From: Pseudoselenomonas ruminantium
GTDB lineage: Bacteria; Bacillota; Negativicutes; Selenomonadales; Selenomonadaceae
Reading direction: 5' to 3'
NCBI RefSeq assembly: GCF_900104055.1
Contig: NZ_FNJQ01000015.1
Location: 1 to 64,000 of the forward strand
DNA length: 64,000 nt
Position numbers and translations under genes: made by a program. Under the pieces are notes generated by a model. That model saw only the letters and a list, made by a program, of their open reading frames with translations, was not told the DNA's origin and ran no database searches. This document shows positions 8,081 to 16,493 of this stretch, one piece after another. The first letter of the stretch is position 1; every line of letters starts with the position of its first letter.

Positions 8081-9132
8081 TTGTACATTCCAAAAGCAAG
8101 AACTATGAAGTTCATATTGTAAATAACCTAGACTGGCTCAAGGGAGATAGCAGCAATAGATTTTATGTTTTGGATAGGAAAGTATATGAAATATACAAGA
8201 ATGAATTATTCTCTTGTCTGCCGAAAGAGCGTATGTATCTGATGGATGCCAGGGAGGAAAATAAAACAATATATACGGCATTGGACGTTTGTGCAGCAAT
8301 GACAGTAATGGCATCTAAACGGAATACCCGACTGGTGTCCATAGGTGGAGGCATTGTTCAAGATGTTACTGGTTTTGCAGCTAATATCCTATATAGGGGA
8401 ATTGCTTGGACCTTTGTACCTACTACTCTACTTTCCGCCTGTGACAGTTGTATTGGTGGCAAAACTTCACTGAATTATGACAAATTCAAGAATCTGTTGG
8501 GAACATTTTATCCTCCTGATGAAATTTATATTTGTTCGTCCTTATTTAAGACACTCGAAGAAGGTGACTTCTTGAGTGGCCTAGGAGAAGTTGTCAAGTT
8601 TAACGTCATGGGTGGAGACAACCAGCTTGCTTCTATGGAAAAGGATATGCCAGAGTTATTGCAGCGTGCCCCAGACAAATTGTTGCCCTACGTAAAAGCG
8701 TCCTTAGAGTTCAAGAAAAATATAATAGAGGAAGATGAATTTGATAAAGGAACTAGGGTCCTTTTGAATTATGGACATACCTTTGGACATGCAATAGAGG
8801 CAGTAACAGATTATGCTGTGCCTCATGGTACGGCAGTGGCAATGGGGATGGTGATGGCTAATCGCATCAGTCTTTCCAGGTGCATGATTTCAGAAGAGGT
8901 AGTTCATAGAATTGAAAAAATTATAAAGCGTATAATTCCGTTGTACAAAAATGGTATTGATTTAAAAGCAGGAGAACTGGAAGTAGCTATACATAAGGAT
9001 AAAAAACAAATAGATTCGAATATTACGGCCATATTGATGAATAACAATATAGATTTGGAAATTGTGCATGATATACAATCTAGTGAGATAAAAAATGCTT
9101 CGAAATTTTTGGAGAAATTTTTATCGGAGTAA
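8077..9132 (+). CDS. 3-dehydroquinate synthase-like sugar phosphate cyclase
   Basis: A 351-residue member of the dehydroquinate synthase superfamily, NAD- and metal-dependent enzymes that cyclise sugar phosphates. Visible motifs are SIGGGIVQDVTGF (residues 88-100, NAD binding), PTTLLSACDSCIGGKT (115-130), the metal glutamate in GLGEVVK (171) and the metal histidine in NYGHTFGHAIE (about 255-265). The family includes AroB and the cyclases that make 2-deoxy-scyllo-inosose, valiolone-type and amino-DHQ products. Its place among CMP-transferases, an SDR and an aldolase argues for a secondary role rather than the shikimate pathway. Which sugar phosphate it uses cannot be read from the sequence. 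Confidence 0.8.
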   Translation: MIVHSKSKNYEVHIVNNLDWLKGDSSNRFYVLDRKVYEIYKNELFSCLPKERMYLMDAREENKTIYTALDVCAAMTVMASKRNTRLVSIGGGIVQDVTGFAANILYRGIAWTFVPTTLLSACDSCIGGKTSLNYDKFKNLLGTFYPPDEIYICSSLFKTLEEGDFLSGLGEVVKFNVMGGDNQLASMEKDMPELLQRAPDKLLPYVKASLEFKKNIIEEDEFDKGTRVLLNYGHTFGHAIEAVTDYAVPHGTAVAMGMVMANRISLSRCMISEEVVHRIEKIIKRIIPLYKNGIDLKAGELEVAIHKDKKQIDSNITAILMNNNIDLEIVHDIQSSEIKNASKFLEKFLSE

Positions 9133-9153
9133 TACTATTATTATCATTTCGAG

Positions 9154-10776
9154 GTGGTTAATGTGTCAAATATAATAACTGATAAACTTCATTTATTGGA
9201 CTGTACGCTTCGGGATGGTGGATATGTAAATGACTGGAATTTTGGTCACCACTCAATAACATCTATATATAAGCAGTTAGATTCAGCTGGAGTAGATTAT
9301 ATAGAAGTGGGGTTTCTGGATGATCGCCGTCCATTTGATCCTAATCGCTCCATTGCTCCTAATACGGAATGTTTTTATGAAATATTTAAAGATGTGAAGA
9401 AAAAACATGCGTTGCCAGTAGCAATGATTAACTTTGGAACATGTGATTTAAGTAATATAGGTGATTGCTCGACTACTTTTATTGAAGGTATTCGTGTAAT
9501 ATTTAAAAAAGAAAAGATTGATAAAGCATTACCTTTTTGTAAGGCTATCAAGGAAAAGGGATACAAGCTTTTTATACAGGCAATCTCCATTACAGCGTAT
9601 TCGGATATGGAAATGCTGAAGTATGTTGAGAAAATTAACGGGATTAAGCCATATGCTTTTTCTATTGTAGATACATACGGATTGCTTGATACAAAATGGT
9701 TGACACATTATTTTAACCTTATTGATAATAATCTTGATCCAGAGATTATTGTTGGGTATCACGCACATAATAATTTTCAGTTGGCGTTTAGCAATTCGAT
9801 GAATTTTTTACATATAAATACGAAGCGAGACCGAGTTGTAGATGCTACTGTTTATGGCATGGGCAAAAGTGCAGGGAATTGTCCGATTGAACTTCTTTCC
9901 ATGCAGATGAATAAATACTTTGATAAGAAGTATGATATAAATTCTTTTTTGGAAATAATGGATGTTAATCTCATGCCTATCTATCAGAAACGCTTTTGGG
10001 GTTATAAATATAATTTCTATATATCGGCAATGCAGAACTGTCATCCAAATTATGTACAATACTTACTCGATAAAAAAACACTGACTGTGACGTCAATAAA
10101 TGAGATATTGTCAGCACTGCCTGAGGAAAAGAAGCTTTTATATGATGAGATTTGTATAGAGAAGCTTTATTCAGAACATCAAACTAATAATATAGATGAT
10201 AGTGAAGCTTGTGCGCGTCTCACGGAAGCACTGGGAGATAAAGAAGTACTTCTGCTCGGGCCTGGAGGAAGTATTGTAGAAAATGAAAAGAGAATAAAAA
10301 ATATTATTAAAGAAAAGGGTGCGGTAACCATATCTGTTAATTTCGCTACCGAACTGTTCGAAAGCGAATATGTTTTTCTTAGTAATGCGAAGCGCTATAA
10401 TGCATGGGCAGATATGTTTAATATGTTGCCACAGTCCTGTAAGATGATTCTCACATCTAATATAAATGCTTTTGATAGGAAACCAGACTATGTTATAAAT
10501 TATAGTTCTCTTTTGAGGGGAGAGAACTATAAAAAGGATAATGCTTTATTATTGGTTATGAAATTGATGCAAAGAATAGGAAAAAGAAAAATTTTTTTAG
10601 CTGGATTTGATGGGTTTACTGGAGATAATAGTGATTATTATGATGTCAGTTATTCATTTGCTAGTGAAGAAGGGGTACTAGTGCATAATAATGAAATAAT
10701 TAGCGACATGATAATGGATATGACTAATGAAATTGATGTGGAATTTATAACACCTTCGCTGTATAAAATGGTATAA
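9154..10776 (+). CDS. DRE-TIM aldolase (HMGL-like) fused to a DUF115-like domain
   Basis: 540 residues. Residues ~11-290 form a DRE-TIM metallolyase barrel (HMG-CoA lyase, 4-hydroxy-2-oxovalerate aldolase, isopropylmalate synthase superfamily). LDCTLRDGGYVNDW carries the metal- and base-binding D-x-TLRDG, and GYHAHNN near 205 carries the metal histidines. Such enzymes make or break a C-C bond next to a keto acid. Residues ~350-540 start with LLLGPGGSIVENEKR followed by ISVNFAT and a YVFLSNAKRY strand, resembling the nucleotide-sugar-binding fold of DUF115/Maf or sialyltransferase-like proteins. The start is GTG or ATG within a GAGGTGG context. It is the last gene of the five-gene run from 5827. 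Fusion function unknown. Confidence 0.7.
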   Translation: MVNVSNIITDKLHLLDCTLRDGGYVNDWNFGHHSITSIYKQLDSAGVDYIEVGFLDDRRPFDPNRSIAPNTECFYEIFKDVKKKHALPVAMINFGTCDLSNIGDCSTTFIEGIRVIFKKEKIDKALPFCKAIKEKGYKLFIQAISITAYSDMEMLKYVEKINGIKPYAFSIVDTYGLLDTKWLTHYFNLIDNNLDPEIIVGYHAHNNFQLAFSNSMNFLHINTKRDRVVDATVYGMGKSAGNCPIELLSMQMNKYFDKKYDINSFLEIMDVNLMPIYQKRFWGYKYNFYISAMQNCHPNYVQYLLDKKTLTVTSINEILSALPEEKKLLYDEICIEKLYSEHQTNNIDDSEACARLTEALGDKEVLLLGPGGSIVENEKRIKNIIKEKGAVTISVNFATELFESEYVFLSNAKRYNAWADMFNMLPQSCKMILTSNINAFDRKPDYVINYSSLLRGENYKKDNALLLVMKLMQRIGKRKIFLAGFDGFTGDNSDYYDVSYSFASEEGVLVHNNEIISDMIMDMTNEIDVEFITPSLYKMV

Positions 10777-10858
10777 TGTCGGAGTTCAAATGTTACCTTA
10801 TGTCCAAAATATACTAATGATTAAGTGGAAAAATAAACAAATGTTTTTTTGAGGTGTC

Positions 10859-11090
10859 TATAATGGTGCGCCAGTTCAGTACAGTAAGTATAGGTAGATG
10901 GAGTTTCTACCATGGTAAACCTAGCGAGAAGCTGTTACTTAGACTTGGGCTGGTTGTCGTTAGGTAACACGTTAATGTGAACTTCCTATGAAATTAACTA
11001 TCTATCGTGAAGCCGCTATTCATGCGAGTTTGAAAATTTTAGATAGTTAAAAACATGGGAAATTCACAATCAAATAAAAAGGAGGAAAAA
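10859..11090 (+). ncRNA. Structured intergenic region before the dGTPase-like gene, possible RNA
   Basis: A TATAAT sits at 10859-10864 and is followed by about 220 bases without a credible reading frame but with several hairpins. These are GGTAGA/TCTACC near 10891-10909, GTTAC/GTAAC near 10935-10968, CAC/GTG near 10968-10980, and a long AACTATCTA/TAGATAGTT pair near 10998-11049 that closes a ~40-base interior. It begins GTGCGCCAG, which recalls 5' ends of group II introns or retron RNAs, but no reverse transcriptase is nearby. I cannot assign it to a known RNA family; a regulatory leader is equally possible. Confidence 0.4.
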
Positions 11091-11093
11091 CTT

Positions 11094-12497
11094 GTGGATG
11101 TAAAAAGATATAACTGGCAGAGGCTGCTTTCGACAGATAGGGAACGTAAACCAGAAGAAAAAAATGATATTTACAATTCGGATAAAAGGACTGAATTCGA
11201 AAAAGATTATAATCGTACTATATGTTCGTCTGCGGTAAGAAGATTGCAGAATAAGACACAGGTATTTCCTCTTCAGGAAAATGATATTGTTCGCAATAGA
11301 TTGACTCATTCTATGGAAGTTTCATCCATAGGTAGATCTATGGGGCAAGCTATAGGCAATGCATTAATAGATGATGACAGGATAAAAGATAAGGCAAAAA
11401 AAGATGGAGCAGATTCAAGTATAGGGAATAATATAGCCAATATACTTGCAGTGACTGGTTTGATTCACGATTTAGGGAACCCACCATTCGGCCATTATGG
11501 TGAAAGCATCATAAGAAAATGGTTCGAAAATAAATTCACCACGTTGAATGGTGTCGAGAAAGATAAGAGGGAACAGAAAGATTTTCTTAACTTTGAAGGT
11601 AATGCTCAATCGTTAAGAATTGTATCCAAATTGCAAAATCTTAATGATGGATATGGATTAAATTTAACATATGCAACGTTAGGTGCAATGATTAAATACC
11701 CGAGAGGATCTGAAGAATTATCAACCAATAAAAAGAAATTTGGATATTTTGCATCAGAAGAAGAATTGATGAAACGCATATTTGAAGCTACGGAGACTGG
11801 TAAGCATGAACGGAAAAATCCGCTTTCGTATATTCTTGAAGCAGCAGATGATATAACTTATTTGCTTGATGATATCGAGGACGGAGTTAGAAAAGGAGTT
11901 ATAGAATGGGGGGATGAAAAGAAAAAACTTGTAGATGAGTTAGCAAAAATAGATGATAAATTGGCTGAGCGGTTTTATGAAAAAGAAGAGAAGTTAAATA
12001 ATAGTGAAATAAAAGAAAAGGAATTAGCATATAGGTCTGTACAAAATTTCCGCGTCCTTGTTCAAGGCGGAATGATTTTGTCGGCGAATGATGTATTTGT
12101 TACCAAGTATGATGATATTATGAATAATGATTTTAATGGAGATTTGGTAATAAATAGCACTTTAGGTAAATATGTGCCTACATTAAAAGAAGTGACAAGG
12201 AGATGTTGTTTTAACTCTAAAGAAGTTCTTAAATTAGAACTTGCGGGTGATAGCATTTTAACAGGGCTGATGGATATGTTTTGGCCTGCGATAAATGAAG
12301 GGGCTAAAAAGAAAAACAGAGAAGGTAAATTATATTCTTTGATATCACCTAACTTTATAAGAGTATATAATAGTGGGCCTGATACGAGTTATTATAGGCA
12401 TCTGCTATTGACAGATTACATAAGTGGGATGACTGACTCTTACGCATTGAAGTTATATAGAGAACTTACAGGGTATAAATTGCCATATGGAGTATAA
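11094..12497 (+). CDS. dGTPase-like HD-domain triphosphohydrolase
   Basis: The protein is 467 residues from a GTG at 11094, which has AGGAGG eight bases upstream. An in-frame ATG at 11055 lacks a ribosome site and would add 13 residues. NWQRLLSTDRER at the N-terminus is characteristic of dNTP triphosphohydrolases. The HD metal site is formed by H72 (RLTHSMEV), H125-D126 in IHDLGNPPFGHYGE, and the aspartate in EAADDITYLLDD near 260. It would cut dNTPs to nucleoside plus triphosphate. Some family members protect bacteria from phage by draining dNTPs. The gene is AT-rich, is preceded by a structured region and is followed without a gap by a nucleotidyltransferase gene, so a defence role is a reasonable inference. 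Confidence 0.82.
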   Translation: MDVKRYNWQRLLSTDRERKPEEKNDIYNSDKRTEFEKDYNRTICSSAVRRLQNKTQVFPLQENDIVRNRLTHSMEVSSIGRSMGQAIGNALIDDDRIKDKAKKDGADSSIGNNIANILAVTGLIHDLGNPPFGHYGESIIRKWFENKFTTLNGVEKDKREQKDFLNFEGNAQSLRIVSKLQNLNDGYGLNLTYATLGAMIKYPRGSEELSTNKKKFGYFASEEELMKRIFEATETGKHERKNPLSYILEAADDITYLLDDIEDGVRKGVIEWGDEKKKLVDELAKIDDKLAERFYEKEEKLNNSEIKEKELAYRSVQNFRVLVQGGMILSANDVFVTKYDDIMNNDFNGDLVINSTLGKYVPTLKEVTRRCCFNSKEVLKLELAGDSILTGLMDMFWPAINEGAKKKNREGKLYSLISPNFIRVYNSGPDTSYYRHLLLTDYISGMTDSYALKLYRELTGYKLPYGV

Positions 12498-13139
12498 ATG
12501 TTTAGCTTAAAAATTGCCTTTTATTTTCTTATAAGAAAGAATATAAGGGCTCTAAATTTTATAAAAGATATAGAACGTAGTCACAATATATATATGATGG
12601 GAGGTGCAGTGAGAAATTACATAGAAAATGGTTATCGATTCGATATAAATAATTTACCTAAAGACTTTGACTTTGTTGTCGAGTATAAAAAGGGAAGAAC
12701 GCTGAGAAAAATATTATGTAACAGACAAATTAGATATTCACGCAATAAGTTCGGTGGATATAAGATACAGATAGGTAAAATTAAAATTGATATATGGGAA
12801 TTAAAGGACACATGGGCTTTTAAGAATTCAAGTATGGTAGCAAATTATACTAACTTGGAAAATAGTGTTTTTTTAAACGTAGATGGAATAGTTTATGATT
12901 TTCGTAGAAATAAGTTTTATAAAAAAGCTTATGATATGGCGGAACGTAATAAAAAAATTAGTGTTGTATTTAAACAAAGTCCATATGTTCATATAAATGC
13001 AGTTAGAGCTATATCTTATGCTGAGAAATATAAAATGACATATTCTAATCAAGTGGCAGAAATTGTAGAAAAATATAAAAATAATAGCGCGTTTAAGAAG
13101 ACAGTTTTTAGGGGGGGGATTCCTAAGAATGTAAATTAG
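12498..13139 (+). CDS. Nucleotidyltransferase-like protein (poly(A) polymerase/CCA-enzyme fold)
   Basis: A 213-residue protein whose N-terminal half has the class II nucleotidyltransferase pattern: MMGGAVRNYIENG followed by LPKDFDFVVEYK. This corresponds to the GG-x-R-D and D-x-D elements of tRNA nucleotidyltransferases and poly(A) polymerases. The later segments IKIDIWELKDTW and HINAVRAISYAEKY also recall that fold (third carboxylate and helical part), but the protein is only half the usual length. The ATG directly follows the stop of the dGTPase-like gene, so the two are coupled. A G8 tract sits nine codons before the stop. Function unknown; partnership with the dGTPase in a defence module is inferred from linkage only. 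Confidence 0.55.
   Translation: MFSLKIAFYFLIRKNIRALNFIKDIERSHNIYMMGGAVRNYIENGYRFDINNLPKDFDFVVEYKKGRTLRKILCNRQIRYSRNKFGGYKIQIGKIKIDIWELKDTWAFKNSSMVANYTNLENSVFLNVDGIVYDFRRNKFYKKAYDMAERNKKISVVFKQSPYVHINAVRAISYAEKYKMTYSNQVAEIVEKYKNNSAFKKTVFRGGIPKNVN
13111..13118 (+). repeat. G8 homopolymer tract near the end of the nucleotidyltransferase gene
   Basis: Eight Gs. All three possible frames stop within about ten codons, so a length change would alter only the last few residues. Confidence 0.85.
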
Positions 13140-13249
13140 AAAACCAAGCAGACTAAAGAATAATGCCATGTTATTAGTAAGGCGGTGATGCGAAATGCTT
13201 TTACATGGGACTGGAATATCGTAATTTTGAAGAAGGTGGTTGAAAATTG

Positions 13250-14735
13250 GCGCATAATTCCCAGCCCTTGAAATACCAATTTTTTTCAAGGTTCAGTTGC
13301 TATTATGCTAGGCATCTACGTGGATAACGGATATTATGGCGAATAACATGATATACCACATCATGGAAGAATGGTGACGTCCTTCTTCCAGCAGCCCATC
13401 AATCTTTATGCGTTTGTTTGACCTTTCGGCAGATGTGCGTTTTTTGTAAATGGCTTTCTACTGGGTCGACCCCCGTGGTGGATCGCAGAAAAGCCGTGGA
13501 TCATCTTTGAGGCTTATGTTTACAACGCGTCCATAAGTAGAATTTGTACAGGTGGAGAGGCACATACAGAGTCTTTCAGCATATTTTGTTTTGGGACAAA
13601 TATACTTGGCCCTGTACATCTGTACCGTTGGGTTTCATAGGAAGTCCTAATGGGCAAACAGGTACACCATCAGGCACTGTGGTATAACTTTTGTCTTCTG
13701 GAGACTTGATGTTGCGTGCGTTCAAGTTAATGAAGGGAGTTATGTTGTTTCTTTTACACGTCGTTTAGACTGCGCTGGCATCATGTGCGGCATCGAGGAT
13801 TAAAGCAGAAATTTTCCAGTCCGCAAAAAATGTCTTGATGCAGGCAAGTCCGTGCAGCATAGCAGGAAGATCATAGCGGGAGGCACGCTCCAGGATAGGA
13901 AAGACTGGCAGTCCGGATTCTGCATCTGTGAAGAGGTAGAGATTGTAACTGTAGTAAAAGAAGTTTCTGGACGAATCCCACCCCCAGTTGGCATCTGGTT
14001 GGGAGAACCAGCGTTTATGGCAGCAATTTGCGATACCGTTTTTATGACAGTCACAGGTTGAATGACTGCGTTCACGATTGGAAACTTTAACGGGCGTGCC
14101 ATCGCCGGCTAGCAACATATGGTTGATATCAATGATTTGCCTGCGCACCGAACCCGCAATGAAAACACGTTTAAAGATTTCGCCTATGATATGCAGTTTG
14201 GTTTTGAGAAAGCCGCCGGCACTATGCCCTTCGAAATACTTAATGATGGTGGCAGCGTGATCCGGGGTGAAGTTTGGAGACTTGTCGCCCGTGGATTTCT
14301 CTTTTGGAGTTTTTTTCTTGCGGGTAACGCAGTTGAGGCGAGAAGTTGTTGGATCCAGGCCACAATCGATGGAAGAAGTCGTAAAAAGAAGCGTAAGTCG
14401 GTGTATGCCCCGGGGTGAAGCCTGACAGCACAGCCACACATTTATCTGAGCGCAGGCGTTTGGCCCACTCAACGAGAGAAGTGCACTTGAGCCATATGGA
14501 AAGGAGGTAAGAGCGCAGCATCGAGGAAGGCAGCCATGCCGGGCGACCTTCCTCTGAGTAGAAAGGGGCGCATGATTTCGTCAACCGGTGAAAGGTCAAG
14601 AGTTCGGAGTTTGTTTGCGAGTTTACGCATCTTTTTGTTGAAGCGTTTGAAACGCTTGTTGCCAATGTGTTGGGAGAGGAGCTGTTGGTAGGCAGCATGG
14701 GAGCCGTTTTCAGGCAATCTCTGCATGATGTTCAC
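13250..14735 (-). pseudogene. Decayed DDE transposase (several frameshifts)
   Basis: Reading the minus strand from 14735, one frame gives a start with PENGSHAAYQQLLSQHIGN and LDLSPVDEIMRPF. The similarity continues in a second frame (EEGRPAWLPSSMLRSYLLS, then SGFTPGHTPTYASFYDFFHR). A third frame from about 14350 gives FTPDHAATIIKYFE, LLAGDGTPVKV and ILDAAHDASAV. Past 13765 a further frame gives NARNIKSPE, PDGVPVCPLGLPMK and YKKRTSAERSNKRIK, the usual C-terminus of such transposases. At least three shifts are needed to join these pieces, so the gene is dead. I could not find clear terminal repeats, so the element limits are uncertain. It splits the probable defence genes at 11094-13139 from the ATPase at 14922. 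Bases 13140-13250 and 14736-14921 contain no other feature I can support. Confidence 0.8.
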
Positions 14736-14921
14736 CTTCTTTCAAGTACTATTGTACATGTGAAACATGAAGCAGAGATGGGTAAAACACATTTGCAACA
14801 AGTTTTTGCAATAAAATTCGGTAAATATTGGGGCATATTGAAGAATGTGCTATGTCTCAGGGTACGTAGATAGCGACCTTTGAGTTTTCTAATTTACATT
14901 GGTAATTGGTGGTGGGATGCT

Positions 14922-16493
14922 ATGGATAACTTGGAATGCTTAAGTGAATTTTTTGATAGCGGAAGTGCAGAAACTGAAAAAAGCTTTCTTAATGATGTTT
15001 TTGTTACTACAGAAGATTTTCTTAGCATTATCAAACCAAAGAATAATACTTTGAAAATTTTAGTAGGAAATAAGGGGAGCGGTAAGAGTGCTTTATTGGG
15101 CTATCTGAAAGATCGTGCAGAGAAATTGGATATTCCTGTTATCCAACTTACGCCTACAGACTTTCCAGAGTGGAATTTTAGCGAAAATGCTTCACCGGCA
15201 AGTATGATTTCAAATATATATGCGTCAATATTAAAGGCTATGGCGTTGGAATTGGGGATTAGACAAAAAGGATTATTGAGCGATGATGATAATAGGTTGC
15301 TCCAAGAGGCGATTAGAGAAGGCGTTAGAGAACCAACAGCAGTATCCAAAATTTTAAATATTATAATGCCCATAGGTAAAGCTGTGACCAAAATAGATTT
15401 TAAAGAGATGTTGCCATCGTATGCATTTACTTCAGCAAGTCGTGAGCGAGTGGTATCTTCTTATATGAAAGATAGAAAAGTTTTTTATGTTTTGTTGGAT
15501 GACATAGATCAAATATGTAATGCTTGTCGTAGTGATTATTATGATGTGATATGGGCAGAAGTGCTGGCGTTATTGAAAATTGCAATTAATATTCCCAATA
15601 TAGTTCCTATAGTTTCTGTAAGAAGAGAAATATGGCGCAAACTAAGTATTAATAATGGAAACAGGGACAAGTATGATCAAATTAGAAATATGGTGTGTAC
15701 ATTACGTTCGGATAGGGAGAAACTGAAATGTATTTTGGAGCGCAGATTGTTATTTTGTAAAGAGCGTTATGAAATTAAATCCAATAATTTGTATGATGCT
15801 TTTTTTGAGGGGGAAGATTGTCAAGTCCCTAATTCATTAGAGAGAAGAAGATGGTATGATTATCTAATATCTTCTAGTAGAGAAAACCCAAGAGATTTGA
15901 TTCAACTGGTGAGTTTTCTTGTGCGTAATGCACAGAAGAAGATGGCTTCGAGAATTAGTGATGTGGATGTAGAAAATACTGCGTTGAAATATTCGGAAGA
16001 GCGTGTGGGTGATTTGATACAACAAAATGAAGACATGTTTTCTAAAATTGAGCCACTTATAAGATCGTTTTCATTGGCAACATTTGAGATGCAGCCTGAA
16101 GAATTACGAAAACATCTAAGTGATTTTTTAGGACAGGGAAATATTATATTCAATGGAAAAACTATAAAATTACTGGATGATAAAGTTATAAAGGTTTGGG
16201 ATTTGTTGTTTAATATTGGCTTTATAAATCCACGTGCAATAGACAATACTCAAAAAAGAGGGTATTCGTTCATACCATATGATGAGACGTTGGTATCGTG
16301 GACTAGATGGAATGATGTTCAAAAATATACCTGGGACATTCATCCTTGTTATCGAGTATTTTTGTATAATCTTAAAGAAGAAGAAAAGAAGAGAATTCAA
16401 AATAAAGATGTTGGAGAGAATTACAAAGGCAAGACAACCACATTGCAACGCAAACAGAAAAAGGGAAGAATAAGAGAATATAGGAGACGATAA
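14922..16493 (+). CDS. P-loop ATPase of unknown function
   Basis: The protein is 523 residues from ATG 14922; a TTG 42 bases upstream is also in frame. The Walker A motif GNKGSGKS is at residues 49-56, and the Walker B strand FYVLLDDIDQI is near 190. Around it are an arginine-bearing SVRREIWRKL segment and an LISSSRENPRDLIQLVSFL stretch like the sensor/lid part of AAA-type STAND or Sll1717-like ATPases. The C-terminal 120 residues look like winged-helix material and end in a lysine/arginine-rich tail. There is no membrane span. The gene is AT-rich and lies beside a dead transposase and the dGTPase pair. The next gene starts at the base after its stop. Such ATPases are common in defence islands, but no role can be assigned from sequence alone. 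Confidence 0.6.
   Translation: MDNLECLSEFFDSGSAETEKSFLNDVFVTTEDFLSIIKPKNNTLKILVGNKGSGKSALLGYLKDRAEKLDIPVIQLTPTDFPEWNFSENASPASMISNIYASILKAMALELGIRQKGLLSDDDNRLLQEAIREGVREPTAVSKILNIIMPIGKAVTKIDFKEMLPSYAFTSASRERVVSSYMKDRKVFYVLLDDIDQICNACRSDYYDVIWAEVLALLKIAINIPNIVPIVSVRREIWRKLSINNGNRDKYDQIRNMVCTLRSDREKLKCILERRLLFCKERYEIKSNNLYDAFFEGEDCQVPNSLERRRWYDYLISSSRENPRDLIQLVSFLVRNAQKKMASRISDVDVENTALKYSEERVGDLIQQNEDMFSKIEPLIRSFSLATFEMQPEELRKHLSDFLGQGNIIFNGKTIKLLDDKVIKVWDLLFNIGFINPRAIDNTQKRGYSFIPYDETLVSWTRWNDVQKYTWDIHPCYRVFLYNLKEEEKKRIQNKDVGENYKGKTTTLQRKQKKGRIREYRRR

Noticed and set aside
10865-11050. Retron or group II intron
   Set aside because: The start resembles such RNAs, but there is no reverse transcriptase in the window near it and no convincing domain V or msr/msd pair, so it is listed only as an unassigned structured region.
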